From VRUE01 sp963705635 (lineage in GTDB: Bacteria > Actinomycetota > Thermoleophilia > Solirubrobacterales > 70-9): a stretch of 64,000 bases of DNA. The position numbers and the translations under genes were made by a program. The stretch spans positions 682,001 to 746,000 of the forward strand of contig CAVPKH010000004.1 in the NCBI GenBank assembly GCA_963705635.1. Reading direction: 5' to 3'. The notes beneath the pieces are model-generated. The model saw only the letters and a list, made by a program, of their open reading frames with translations, ran no database searches and was not told the origin of the DNA. Every line of letters starts with the position of its first letter. The first letter of the stretch is position 1. Positions 27,124 through 35,756 of the stretch are shown here, piece after piece.

Positions 27124-27351
27124 CTATCTCTTGCCGGCGAGGTCCCAGATCACGTCGGCCGCTGAGATGTTTTGGCGGCGGGCGATCGTCTCGATCTCAT
27201 CCCAGGGCAGCTCCGCCTGAGGAAGGTCGTCCCAACGGGCCAGGTCGAGCGCTTCGGCGGCTCCTCGCAGGGACGGGCCGAGATGCTCCTCGGAGCGCAG
27301 CAGCGCTCGCAGGACCTCAAGTTGCTTGTCGCTCAAACGCACAACCCACAT
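27124..27351 (-). CDS. Small hypothetical protein, 75 residues
   Basis: Begins MWVVRLSDKQLEVLRALLRS and ends SAADVIWDLAGKR. Predicted helical, with many Leu, Glu and Arg residues and a conserved-looking IARRQNISAADVIWDL tail. It resembles small DNA- or protein-binding helical domains, but I do not recognise a family. The frame stays open upstream into the neighbouring gene in the wrong frame, so the ATG at 27351 is taken as start. Ends four bases from a terminator hairpin. Confidence 0.55.
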   Translation of the reverse strand: MWVVRLSDKQLEVLRALLRSEEHLGPSLRGAAEALDLARWDDLPQAELPWDEIETIARRQNISAADVIWDLAGKR

Positions 27352-27395
27352 GCGACACCTCCAGGGTTTGGTGGAACGCGGGTTGCCTGGAGAAA

Positions 27396-28694
27396 CTAGG
27401 AGTCCTGGCGGACGGAACCGCTGATGCGGACGGCCTCTATCCGGTTCTCGCGCACCGACTCGACCCGGATCGTGTAGCCGTTTGCGGTGATCGTGTCGCC
27501 GCGCTTGGGCAAGCGGCCGAGCTCGCCGAAGACGTAGCCGCCAACCGAGTTGTAGGCGTCGGTGTCGACCGGCAGCTCGATCCCGGCGTCGGAGAGGTCG
27601 CCAAGCGAGACGTGGCCGCGCACGAACCACTCGCCGCTGGCGAGCTGGCGCAGCGCCGCGGCCCGTGGATCGGTCTCGTCCTCGATCTCCCCCACCACCT
27701 CCTCGAGGATGTCCTCGACCGTGACGATGCCGACCGTGCGCCCGTACTCGTCGACGATCACCGAGAGCGACGTGCGCTGGACCTGGAGGTCGTGAAGGAG
27801 GTCGTCGAGCGGCCGGGTCTCGGGGACGATCACCGCGTCGCGCACCGCGGGCGCGATCTCCGCCTGCGGTCCGTCGCTCATGTAGAGGCGGGCGAGGCTG
27901 TTGTTGTGGACGATCCCTTTTACCCGGTCGGGGTTCTCGTCCTCGATCACGACCAGGCGCGTGTGACCGGAGGTGACGCAGCGCCGCAGCGCCGTCTCCA
28001 CGGTCTCGGAGGAGTCGACGGTGACGACGGCCGGGATCGGCGTCATCACCTCGCGGGCCTCCTGCTCGTGCAGGTGGAAAACGCCGCCGAGCATCCCCGC
28101 CTCGCCGGGATCGAGCGTCCCGCCGATCTTCGAGCGGTCGATGATCTGCTTCAGGTCCTCGGCGGTGTGGTGCTCCTCGATGTCGGTCGGATCGACGCCG
28201 AAGAGGCGAACGATCGCGTTGGAGATCGCGCTGAGGGCGAAGATCACCGGCGCGGTCGCGGCGCGGAACCAGTTGAGCGGGCGGGAGACCCGGCGGGCGG
28301 TGCGCTCGGCGTGGCTGATCGCCAGCATCTTCGGCACCTGCTCGCCGATGCTGATGTGGATCGCGGTGACCAGGGCGAAGGCGATCGCAACCGAGAGACC
28401 GACGGCGGCGCCGTGCGAGAGGCCGCCGAAGAGCGGTTCCAGCAGCACCGCCAGCGAGGGCTCGCCGAGGAAACCGATGCCGATCGAGGCCATCGTGATG
28501 CCGATCTGGCAGGCCGACAGCGACTCGTCGATCTTGTCGAGCTGCTCGACCACCGCCTCGGCGCCGCTCTCGCCTTCCTCGGCGAGCTGCTCGATCTTGC
28601 CGCGGCGGCTGCGGACGAGGGCGAACTCGGCCGCGACGAAGAAGCCGTTGATCGCAACCAGCAGCAGGAGGAGAACGAGCAGCAGGGCGCTCAT
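27396..28694 (-). CDS. CNNM/CorC family membrane protein with CBS domains
   Basis: 432 residues. The N-terminal DUF21/CNNM transmembrane domain (1-190) starts MSALLLVLLLLLVAINGFFV and includes GEQVPKMLAISHAERTARRV. Two CBS domains follow (about 205-335: REVMTPIPAVVTVDSSETV, SLSVIVDEYGRTVGIVTVED), then a CorC_HlyC domain (about 350-425, VGGYVFGELGRLPKRGDTI). These proteins are linked to magnesium or cobalt efflux and were once called haemolysins. Frame intact. Divergent from the BtuF-like gene. Confidence 0.92.
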   Translation of the reverse strand: MSALLLVLLLLLVAINGFFVAAEFALVRSRRGKIEQLAEEGESGAEAVVEQLDKIDESLSACQIGITMASIGIGFLGEPSLAVLLEPLFGGLSHGAAVGLSVAIAFALVTAIHISIGEQVPKMLAISHAERTARRVSRPLNWFRAATAPVIFALSAISNAIVRLFGVDPTDIEEHHTAEDLKQIIDRSKIGGTLDPGEAGMLGGVFHLHEQEAREVMTPIPAVVTVDSSETVETALRRCVTSGHTRLVVIEDENPDRVKGIVHNNSLARLYMSDGPQAEIAPAVRDAVIVPETRPLDDLLHDLQVQRTSLSVIVDEYGRTVGIVTVEDILEEVVGEIEDETDPRAAALRQLASGEWFVRGHVSLGDLSDAGIELPVDTDAYNSVGGYVFGELGRLPKRGDTITANGYTIRVESVRENRIEAVRISGSVRQDS

Positions 28695-28801
28695 CGTCTA
28701 TTTGGCCCGGTACTTCGGGGGAGGTCGTCGTCGGCCATTCGGCGTAGGCAATATAGCTTCCGCTCCGCGGTTTTATCGAGAAGTGCCATATTGATCTGCG
28801 G

Positions 28802-29731
28802 ATGCGCATCGCAAGCCTCGTCCCATCCGCGACCGAGATGCTCTACGCCCTCGGACTTGGCGACTGTGTCGTCGCGGTGACGCACGAGTGCGACTACCCG
28901 GCGCAGGCGCGTTCACTCCCCCACCTGACGAGCACCGTCCTGCCGGCCGGACTCGATGCCGGCGAGATCGACAGGGCGGTGAAGGCGCGGGTGGCAGAGG
29001 GGCAGGCGCTGTACGAGCTCGACGAGGAGCTGCTGGCCAGCCTCGCCCCCGACCTGATCGTGACCCAGGCGGTCTGCGCCGTCTGCGCCGTCTCCCACGA
29101 GGAGGTGGTCGAGGTCGCGGCGCGACTGCCGAGCAAGCCGCGGGTGGTCCAGCAGGACCCGAGCACGCTGGGCGAGATGCTCGAGGACGTGATCCGGCTC
29201 GGCGAGGCGGCCGGCATCGCCAGCCAGGCCCACGAGCTGCGCGGCGAGCTGGAGGGCCGGCTGGCGACGGTGCGCGCCGCCGTTGCGGGAGCGAGCCTGC
29301 CGCGGGTGATCGCGCTCGAGTGGCTCGACCCGCCCTACGTCGGCGGGCACTGGATACCGGAGATGATCTCGATCGCCGGCGGCGAGGACGTCGCCGGCCC
29401 GCCGGGGCTGAAGTCACCCGAGGTCTCCTGGGGCGAGCTATCGGGCCTCAATCCCGACGTGGCGATCGCGATGCCCTGCGGCTGGTACCTGGAGGATTCC
29501 CGCGCCCAGGCGCTGGCGCACTGGGGGCAGATCAACCTGCTCGGCGCCGAGCGCGTCTTCGCCGTCGACGCCGCCTCGACCTTCTCGCGACCGGGGCCGC
29601 GGCTGATCGACGGCGTCGAGCTGCTCGGCCACCTGCTCCATCCCGCTCTGGTCGACCCGCCGGGCAACATCGACTTCGCCGAGCTGGGGCCGTTTGCGTC
29701 CTACCCGAGCCGGCAAGCCGAGCCGCGCTGA
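28802..29731 (+). CDS. BtuF-like cobalamin-binding / ABC substrate-binding protein
   Basis: 309-residue type III periplasmic-binding-fold protein. Starts MRIASLVPSATEMLYALGLG, a hallmark of the BtuF group, followed by VTHECDYPAQARSLPHLTS and the helical backbone of the family. No signal peptide is present, unlike true periplasmic BtuF, and no permease or ATPase gene adjoins. It may be a cytoplasmic corrinoid-binding homologue. The ATG was chosen because the family motif begins at the first residue. Confidence 0.8.
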   Translation: MRIASLVPSATEMLYALGLGDCVVAVTHECDYPAQARSLPHLTSTVLPAGLDAGEIDRAVKARVAEGQALYELDEELLASLAPDLIVTQAVCAVCAVSHEEVVEVAARLPSKPRVVQQDPSTLGEMLEDVIRLGEAAGIASQAHELRGELEGRLATVRAAVAGASLPRVIALEWLDPPYVGGHWIPEMISIAGGEDVAGPPGLKSPEVSWGELSGLNPDVAIAMPCGWYLEDSRAQALAHWGQINLLGAERVFAVDAASTFSRPGPRLIDGVELLGHLLHPALVDPPGNIDFAELGPFASYPSRQAEPR

Positions 29732-29762
29732 GATCGGCGGGCCCGGTCGCGCCGGGCGGCGC

Positions 29763-30584
29763 TCAGGCGATCGCGAGCGCGGCGAGGATCGCCAGAACAC
29801 CGATCGCCGTCATCGCGATCAGCTCCGCCCGCGCGTGCCGCTGACCCAGCATGCCGCGCTCTCCGGCGATGATGAGAAGGGCGCAGAGGGCGCCGCCGGC
29901 AAGCCCGCCGAGGTGCGCCCCCAGGCTGATCCCGCGCACGCCAAAGCTGAGCGCGAGATTGAGCAGCAAGAGCACGCCGACGGTCGAGGCGAGCGCATCG
30001 ATGCCCCGGCCCCTGGCGATCACGAAGGTGGCGGAGAGAACCCCGAAGACGGCACCCGAAGCACCGAAGGTGAGGCTGTCGGGGGAGAGCATCAGCGCAC
30101 CCAGGGAGCCGGCGAAAAGCGAGACGAGATAGATCGCGACGAAGCGCGGCGTCCCGACCCCCGGCTCCAGTATCCGGCCGAGGAAATAGAGCAGGATCAT
30201 GTTTCCGGCCAGGTGCCAGAGACCGCCGTGGATGAAGGCGCTGGTGAAGAGCCGGTACCACTCGCCTTCGGCCACCAATGGGCCGAAGAGGCCGAATTCG
30301 GGTATCAGCGAAGTTCCGGTCCCTTCCAGCCCGCCCTGCCCCGAGGCGATCTCGGCGACGTAGACGGCGACGTTGAGGGCGATCAGGACCACCGTTGCCG
30401 GCGCCCTGGCCACGAGCGACGCCTCGCCGACCCCACGGACCACCTTGGTGCGCTGGCCGGCGCACTCCGGGCAGCGCATCCCGACCGGGGTCGGCGTCAT
30501 GCAATCGGGGCAGATCGGCCGCCCGCAGGAGGAGCAGGAAACGGCGGTCTCGCGGTTGGGATGGCGGTAACAGGTCTCGGCCAC
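29763..30584 (-). CDS. Rhomboid intramembrane serine protease with N-terminal zinc finger
   Basis: 273 residues. The N-terminal zinc-binding region (residues 4-42) has CxxC pairs (CSSC, CPDC, CPEC) and a His, typical of B-box-like headers on actinobacterial rhomboids. The membrane domain has six helices. Catalytic Ser176 is in TFGASGAVFG, catalytic His224 in LGAHLGGLAGG, and the oxyanion Asn128 in HLAGN. It cleaves transmembrane substrates within the bilayer; substrates unknown. Divergent from the DUF4383 gene. Frame intact. Confidence 0.93.
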   Translation of the reverse strand: MAETCYRHPNRETAVSCSSCGRPICPDCMTPTPVGMRCPECAGQRTKVVRGVGEASLVARAPATVVLIALNVAVYVAEIASGQGGLEGTGTSLIPEFGLFGPLVAEGEWYRLFTSAFIHGGLWHLAGNMILLYFLGRILEPGVGTPRFVAIYLVSLFAGSLGALMLSPDSLTFGASGAVFGVLSATFVIARGRGIDALASTVGVLLLLNLALSFGVRGISLGAHLGGLAGGALCALLIIAGERGMLGQRHARAELIAMTAIGVLAILAALAIA

Positions 30585-30612
30585 GGCGATCAGCAGCCTA
30601 CAATCGCCGCCA

Positions 30613-31023
30613 ATGGACGGCCCCAGCCCAGCGCGGCTCTACGCGACCTCGGTCGGCGCGGCACTCGTGGTCGCCGGCATCGTCGGCTTCTTCTACAGCT
30701 CCTCCTTCGGCGCCCCCGGCGAGGTCGGCGATGCCCTCGGAATCTTCGCCGTCAACGGCTGGGCCAACGCCCTCCACATCCTCACCGGGGCGTTGGCGCT
30801 GCTGATGGCCGGCTATGCCTCGCGCCAGCTCTCACTCTGGCTCGGCGCCCTCTACGTCGCCGTCGCCCTCTGGGGCTTTGCGCTCGGCAGCGGCGAGGCG
30901 ATCCTCGGCTGCCTGCCGGTCAACACAGGGGACAACGTCCTCCACCTCCTGCTCGGCGCGCTCGGCGTGGCCGCGGCGCAGGCGACGCCCAGCCAGAAGA
31001 AGCGCTCGCCCGCTACGGCCTGA
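30613..31023 (+). CDS. DUF4383 four-helix membrane protein
   Basis: 136 residues with four hydrophobic helices (about 12-30, 50-70, 78-96 and 108-128). The pattern NGWANALHILTGALALLMAG and NVLHLLLGALGVAAA, with conserved His in the second and fourth helices, identifies DUF4383. Function unknown. Its end overlaps the convergent minus-strand gene by 11 bases, so transcription from both sides meets here. Confidence 0.8.
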   Translation: MDGPSPARLYATSVGAALVVAGIVGFFYSSSFGAPGEVGDALGIFAVNGWANALHILTGALALLMAGYASRQLSLWLGALYVAVALWGFALGSGEAILGCLPVNTGDNVLHLLLGALGVAAAQATPSQKKRSPATA

Positions 31024-31360
31024 CGCGGCCGGCCAGCGAGCGCAGGCCGCCTTTGGCCTGCTGACGACCGCGGCGGCGCAGCTCCATCACCACCAGGGCC
31101 CCGGCCGCGGCGCCCCCGGCGCCGACGGCGAACACCGGGCGCACCCAGTTGCGCGGATCGCGCAGCGCTCGCAACTCGCTCTCGGAGAGCTCCTCGGCCC
31201 AGTCGGAGAGCTCCTCCACGGCCGCCTGGGTGACGGCGGAGAGCGTGTCCTCAACCCGCCCCGAGAGCCGCTCCGGCGGCTCGATCGGCCGCAGCGCGTC
31301 GGAGAGCAGGTGCTCGACGTCCCAGGTGCTGCCGGTCAGGCGCTGGCTGGACTCACTCAT
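31013..31360 (-). CDS. Hypothetical protein coupled to an ECF sigma factor
   Basis: 115 residues. N-terminal half is acidic and helical (VEDTLSAVTQAAVEELSDWA). There is one hydrophobic segment (about 80-95, VFAVGAGGAAAGALVVMEL), then a basic tail. The start overlaps the sigma-factor stop by eight bases, so it is coupled. The position suggests an anti-sigma or accessory membrane protein, but no zinc-anti-sigma HxxxCxxC motif is present and the family is not recognised. Convergent with the DUF4383 gene. Confidence 0.6.
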   Translation of the reverse strand: MSESSQRLTGSTWDVEHLLSDALRPIEPPERLSGRVEDTLSAVTQAAVEELSDWAEELSESELRALRDPRNWVRPVFAVGAGGAAAGALVVMELRRRGRQQAKGGLRSLAGRVRP

Positions 31361-31913
31361 CGCTCATCTCCTCCTGGAGCTGCTTGATCGCGCGATGGAT
31401 CAAGACCTTGGTGGCGCCGTCGCTGCGGCCGAGGGCGCGGGCGATCTCGCGATTGTCCATGCCAAGGGCGAAGCGCATGATCAGCGCCTCGCGGCGGTCG
31501 TCGGGAAGGTGCTCGAGATGCGCCATCACCTGGCGCAGCTCCTCGCGCCCCTCGGCGATCGCCTCGGTGCCGTGGCGGGCGGGGATCGGGTCGGCGTTCT
31601 CCAGCGAGGTCTGCGGCCGCCGCGAGCGGTCGCGGTAGTAGTTCGAGGCGAGGTTGTGGGCGATGCGAATCAGCCAGGGGCGCAGCGGCCGCCCGCCGGA
31701 CTCGCGCCGGGCCCGATCGAAATGCCTGTAGGCCTGGAGGAAGGCCTGCTCGGTGAGGTCCTCGGCGTCGTGAGGGTTGCCCACCCGGTAGTAGGCGTAG
31801 GAGTAGACGTCGCGCAGGTGGGCCCGGTAGAGATCCTCGAAGGCGCGGTCGAGCTCCGCCTTCTCGGCCGGGTCGAGGCTCGCCGGCTCGACGTTCTCCT
31901 TGGCGCTGCTCAC
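31353..31913 (-). CDS. ECF-type RNA polymerase sigma factor
   Basis: 186 residues. Region 2 (about 22-90) is seen in FEDLYRAHLRDVYSYAYYRV, GNPHDAEDLTEQAFLQAYRH and RPWLIRIAHNLASNYYRDRS. Region 4 (about 125-180) has LEHLPDDRREALIMRFALGM followed by the helix-turn-helix NREIARALGRSDGATKVLIHRAIKQL. It directs RNA polymerase to a stress or envelope regulon that cannot be named. Cotranscribed with the membrane-spanning 115-residue gene downstream. Confidence 0.92.
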   Translation of the reverse strand: MSSAKENVEPASLDPAEKAELDRAFEDLYRAHLRDVYSYAYYRVGNPHDAEDLTEQAFLQAYRHFDRARRESGGRPLRPWLIRIAHNLASNYYRDRSRRPQTSLENADPIPARHGTEAIAEGREELRQVMAHLEHLPDDRREALIMRFALGMDNREIARALGRSDGATKVLIHRAIKQLQEEMSDE

Positions 31914-31937
31914 CCGGCAAGACTAGCTCCGGCCCCA

Positions 31938-33602
31938 TCAGGCGGCCTTCCTCGAACGCTCGACCCGCCGCAGCCCGGCGACCCAGGTCTCGGCGTCGAT
32001 CTCGCCGTTGATCAGGGCGGCGAGCCCGGTCAGCGCGTCGGTGCGACCGCCGGCGGCCGAGGTCGCCGCCGCCAGCAGCGGCACCGCATCGAGCCCCTCG
32101 GAGGCCTGTCCGATCAGGCCGGGGATCTCCTTCGCCGGCGTGCCCCGGCCGAGCAGCTCGCCGGCGCGACGGTTGCGGCCGCTCGGCGCCATCACGGTCG
32201 CGGTCAGGTCACCGACCCCGGCCAGGCCGGAGAAGGTCGCCAGGTCGGCGCCGCGGTCGATCGCGTGCTCGATGCACTCGCGCCAGACCTGCGCCGCGGC
32301 GATCCCGGCGGCGTTGAGGCCGTGTGGCTCGGCGGCCGCGGCAGCGAGGGCGGCGGCGTTCTTGGCGGCGCCCGCCATCTCGACCCCGGCGACGTCGCGC
32401 GAGCGCTCACAGACCAGGCCGGCGCGGTCAAAGACGCCGCCAAGCTGCTTGCGCAGGTCGGGGTCGGCGGAGCCGAGGACGAGCGCCGCCGAGCCCGAGA
32501 CCGCCTCGCGGGCGTGGGCCGGCCCGCCGAGGCAGGCGATCGCCCGCGCGCGGACGCGCTCGCCGACGTATTCGGCGGGCAGCTGCCCCTGCGGTGCGAT
32601 CAGGCCCTTGGTCAAGAGCAGGACCGCCGAGCGAGCGCCGACGCGGTCGGCAATCGCGCCGACCGCCTGCGGCAGTGATCCGGACGGGATCGCCAGGCAG
32701 ACGAGATCGAGCCCGGCCAGCTCGACCTCGGAGGCCTGGCTGACCCGCACCGAATCGGGCAGCCTCACCCCCTCCAGGTAGCGACGGTTCTCGCGCGCCT
32801 CGCTGATCTCCGCCGCCTGCGTGGCGCTGCGGGTGGCGAGCTGAACCTCGAGCCCGCCCCGGGCGAGCAGCACGGCGACGGCGGTGCCCCAGCTGCCGGC
32901 GCCGATCACGGCGGCGCGGCGCATTGGCGGCAGGCCGCCTAGGTCCTCCCACTGCAGCTCGACGTTGGGCCAGATCCTCGCGGTCACCGTCGACGCCAGG
33001 CCGCGGGAGGGATCGGCGGCACGGGGAAAGGTCATCGCCTTGCCAAGGCGGACCTTGACCTTGCGCGGCCGGATGCGCCAGCCGCGGCGCACGTTTTCGG
33101 TGCCGAGCACCGCGGCGGGGATCACCGGCGCGCCGGTCTGCAGCGCCAGGCGGCCGACGCCTCGCTTCGGCTCGGCCAAGGCGCCGCTGCGAATGCGGGT
33201 GCCCTCGGGGAAGATGCAGACGGTGCCCCCGCGCTCGACGATCTGCCGTGCGGTCTCGACCGAGTCCTCGTCGGACTCGCCGCGACGGATCGGAAAGGCG
33301 CCGAGGCGCGAGAGGATCCAGCCCTGCCAACGACGCTCGAAGAGCTCGACCTTGGCGACGTAGTTCATCGGCCGGCGCCAGGGCAGGGCGCCGCCGATCG
33401 CGAAGGGGTCGAGGAAGCTGCGGTGGTTGGAGGCGACGATCAGGCCGCCCTTGAGACGGCCGTGCTCGCGGCCGGTCCTGGCGTAGCGGAAGTAGGTGAG
33501 GAAGAACGGGGTCATGAAGACCCGGGCGAGTAGGTACAGCGGCCAGTTGACGCCGTGGCGGCGGGTGTAGTCGTGGTACCTCTGGAGGCGGGCGGGGTCC
33601 AT
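31938..33602 (-). CDS. gpsA: PlsC-GpsA fusion: 1-acylglycerol-3-phosphate acyltransferase plus glycerol-3-phosphate dehydrogenase
   Basis: 554 residues joining two phospholipid enzymes. Residues 1-226 are PlsC: the HX4D motif at 60-65 (SNHRSFLDP) and FPEGTR at 131-136. Residues from about 227 are NAD(P)-dependent glycerol-3-phosphate dehydrogenase GpsA: dinucleotide motif VIGAGSWGTAVAVLLARGG, catalytic Lys region GAAKNAAALAAAAAE, and GLAGVGDLTATVMAPSGRNR. Together they would supply glycerol-3-phosphate and acylate lysophosphatidate. The frame is continuous through the join, with an internal ATG at residue 227 that could be a separate start. No stop or frameshift signature is seen at the junction, so a true fusion is likely. 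Confidence 0.92.
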   Translation of the reverse strand: MDPARLQRYHDYTRRHGVNWPLYLLARVFMTPFFLTYFRYARTGREHGRLKGGLIVASNHRSFLDPFAIGGALPWRRPMNYVAKVELFERRWQGWILSRLGAFPIRRGESDEDSVETARQIVERGGTVCIFPEGTRIRSGALAEPKRGVGRLALQTGAPVIPAAVLGTENVRRGWRIRPRKVKVRLGKAMTFPRAADPSRGLASTVTARIWPNVELQWEDLGGLPPMRRAAVIGAGSWGTAVAVLLARGGLEVQLATRSATQAAEISEARENRRYLEGVRLPDSVRVSQASEVELAGLDLVCLAIPSGSLPQAVGAIADRVGARSAVLLLTKGLIAPQGQLPAEYVGERVRARAIACLGGPAHAREAVSGSAALVLGSADPDLRKQLGGVFDRAGLVCERSRDVAGVEMAGAAKNAAALAAAAAEPHGLNAAGIAAAQVWRECIEHAIDRGADLATFSGLAGVGDLTATVMAPSGRNRRAGELLGRGTPAKEIPGLIGQASEGLDAVPLLAAATSAAGGRTDALTGLAALINGEIDAETWVAGLRRVERSRKAA

Positions 33603-33640
33603 CAGTGAGCGCTACACGGATTAGGGGCGTCGGTTACCGG

Positions 33641-33781
33641 CGGCGGGTGGCGTGGGGGTGGGGCGCTCTCCTTGCGCTGCGCGCTGCTCCGGGCGCCGGG
33701 ACACCGCACTCGAAAAATTGATGCCTTGCCCTCCGCAGCCTCCGCGCGGCGGAGATCACCCCACCCCCACGCCACCCGCCG
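33641..33781. repeat. Long GC-rich hairpin, single copy
   Basis: Perfect 23-bp arms (33641-33663 beginning CGGCGGGTGGCGTGG, and 33759-33781) enclose about 95 bases. Outside the arms TACC and GGTA can extend the stem after a bulge. It lies between the stop of the dehydrogenase gene (33804) and the PlsC-GpsA start, the same post-stop position as the dispersed hairpins, but its sequence is unrelated. Confidence 0.7.
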
Positions 33782-33803
33782 AGGTAGCGCTTGAGCTGCC
33801 GAG

Positions 33804-34814
33804 CTACCAGGCTCGCTCGATCAGCTGCTCCAGGTCATCTCGAGTCGGCGGCTCCGGTGTGAAGGCCAGCTCGGGGCGAAGGAGCATCGACTCCAGCGCT
33901 TCGGGGAGCTTGGCTCGATCGGCTCCTTGTTCGCCGAGGCCGGGTGGGTTGCCTCCGAGCTCGAGGATGCGAGCTTCGAGGTGCTCGGGGTTGGTTCCGA
34001 GCGCCGTTGCCAAGGGCCGAAGGCCATCGGGGGCTCGGGGGGCCATGTAGGCCATCGCCCTGGGCAGGATCGCGGCGTTGGTGCCGGCGTGGGGGCTGCC
34101 GCAGACCCTGACGATGGTCTGGCAGATGACGTGGTGGAGGGCGAAGGAGCCGGAGTCGATTGCGTAGCCGCAGAGGAGCGAGCCGAGGGCCAGGGCGTCG
34201 CGGTTGCGCTCCGCCGGGCCTTCGTCGAGCGAGCTGGCGATCAGCTCGGCGCCGCGCAGGGCGGTCATCTGCGAGACCGGGTTGGCGAAGGGCGTGTAGA
34301 GCGAGTCGGCGCCGTGGGCGAGGGCGTTCATCGAGCTGGCGCGCAGCTCGGGCTCGGGAGCGCTGGTCATCGCCGCCGGCTCGGCGATCACCAGGGCCGG
34401 GCGGACGAGAGCGTCGACCCGGTCCTCGGCGCCGGCTGGCAGGCGGTGGATGCCGGTCATCTCCGCCCCCGACATCGTCGTCGGGATCGCGGCGACCCGG
34501 GCGCCGGTAACGGCGGCGATCGGCCTTGGCGGTGTCGATGACGCGGCCGCCGCCGAGGGCGACGAGATTCTCGGAGCGGGCCGAGTCGAGCAGGGCCGCG
34601 GCGGCCTCGGGCACGCCACCGGCGGCGGGCACTTCGTGCACCGCCGTCGCAGCGCCTGCGAGCTCCGCGGCGCCGGTCCAGGTGCCGCCGGGTCGAGAGC
34701 AGTTCGAAGGGCTCCATGCCGTGCTCGGCGAGGAGCTTCGGCGCTTCCGCCACTCCGCCCGCCGCGAAAGACGACGACGCGGCCGGCGTCGCGCCAGACG
34801 AAGTTGCCGTTCAC
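33804..34814 (-). CDS. Iron-containing alcohol dehydrogenase, maleylacetate-reductase-like (frameshifted)
   Basis: About 336 residues. N-terminus NGNFVWRDAGRVVVF from a GTG that overlaps the upstream dioxygenase stop (GTGA). Other frames supply SARSENLVALGGGRVIDTAK (the NAD-binding GGG motif). Then the main frame gives ARVAAIPTTMSGAEMTGIHR, the metal-binding segment SMNALAHGADSLY, and VCGSPHAGTNAAILPRAM with a further His. The pattern best fits maleylacetate reductase, which reduces maleylacetate to 3-oxoadipate. At least three frameshifts lie between 34500 and 34790. Pairing with the ring-cleaving dioxygenase supports an aromatic-ring degradation role. Confidence 0.7.
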   Translation of the reverse strand: MNGNFVWRDAGRVVVFRGGRSGGSAEAPRRARHGALRTALDPAAPGPAPRSSQALRRRCTKCPPPVACPRPPRPCSTRPAPRISSPSAAAASSTPPRPIAAVTGARVAAIPTTMSGAEMTGIHRLPAGAEDRVDALVRPALVIAEPAAMTSAPEPELRASSMNALAHGADSLYTPFANPVSQMTALRGAELIASSLDEGPAERNRDALALGSLLCGYAIDSGSFALHHVICQTIVRVCGSPHAGTNAAILPRAMAYMAPRAPDGLRPLATALGTNPEHLEARILELGGNPPGLGEQGADRAKLPEALESMLLRPELAFTPEPPTRDDLEQLIERAW

Positions 34815-35732
34815 CCTCCCGGGCCGTCCGCGGGTTCACCACGGGGCGCAGGTTCGGTTCGACCTCGGCCCGCAGGTGCTCGTAGTCGGGCGGCAGCGAG
34901 AGCTTCTCGCCGAGATGCTCGAGCGGCTCGTCGACGGTGAAGCCGGGGCCGAGGGTGGCGATCTCGAAGAGGACGCCACTCGGCTCGCGGAAGTAGATCG
35001 AGCGGAAGTAGAAGCGGTCGATCACCGGGGTCGGCTGCGCGCCGGCGGAGATCGCCCGCTCGCGCCACTGCTCGTGCTCGTCCATGGTCGAGGCCCAGGC
35101 GACGTGGTGGACGCTGCCCGCGCCCTGCCGCGAGCGCTCCTCGGGTGGCTCTTCGTAGACGTAGAGGCCGCCGCGGCTCGAGCCGCGCGCTTCCCAGCTG
35201 CCCTCGTCGACCGGCTCGAACTCGAGCGCCTCGAGCAGGGTACGGCTCGCCTCGGGGGCGGCGCTGTAGGCGCAGACCGCGTGGAAGCCGCGCAGGGCCA
35301 GGTCGGCGGGCACCTCGGGGTGGTCGGCGATCAGCGGCTCGTCGCCGACCTCGACCACGGCGAGCTCGTGGGCAAGGCCCTCGGGGTCGGCGAAGCGCAG
35401 GCCGGCCCCGGCCCGCTCGGACTCGATCCCGCTTGGCGGCCAGCCGCTCCTCCCAGAAGTCGAGCGACTGCGTGCGAGCCGACCCGCCAGACGATCCGGT
35501 GCACATCGCCGGCGCCGGCCCGCCCCGGCGGCACGCCGGGGAACTCGAAGAAGGTGAGGTCGGAGCCAGCGCTGCCCTTCTCGTCGGCGAAGAAGAGGTG
35601 GTAGACGGTCGGGTTGTCCTGGTTGACCGTCTTCTTGACCAGGCGCAGGCCCAGCACCCCGGCGTAGAAGTCGACGTTGCTCTGCGCGTCGGCGGTGATC
35701 GCGGTGATGTGGTGAATTCCCTCGAGCTTCAT
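34811..35732 (-). CDS. VOC-family ring-cleaving dioxygenase (frameshifted)
   Basis: About 306 residues with two glyoxalase/VOC modules. The first (MKLEGIHHITAITADAQSNV) opens with the HHIT metal His and continues FYAGVLGLRLVKKTVNQDNP. The second has LRGFHAVCAYSAAPEAS, GSVHHVAWAS with a metal His, and FYFRSIYFREPSGVLFEIAT with the metal Glu. This is the MhqO/LinE-like group of extradiol dioxygenases acting on hydroquinones. The frame changes at least twice between 35350 and 35510, and again just before the end. Overlaps the maleylacetate-reductase-like gene by four bases. Confidence 0.78.
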
Positions 35733-35756
35733 CACTTCACGTATAGCATCACACCG

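Noticed and set aside
27124..28809. 561-codon minus-strand frame across the CorC gene
   Set aside because: It is an Arg-rich off-frame of the CNNM/CorC gene that happens to run into the small 75-residue gene. Only the last 75 codons look real.
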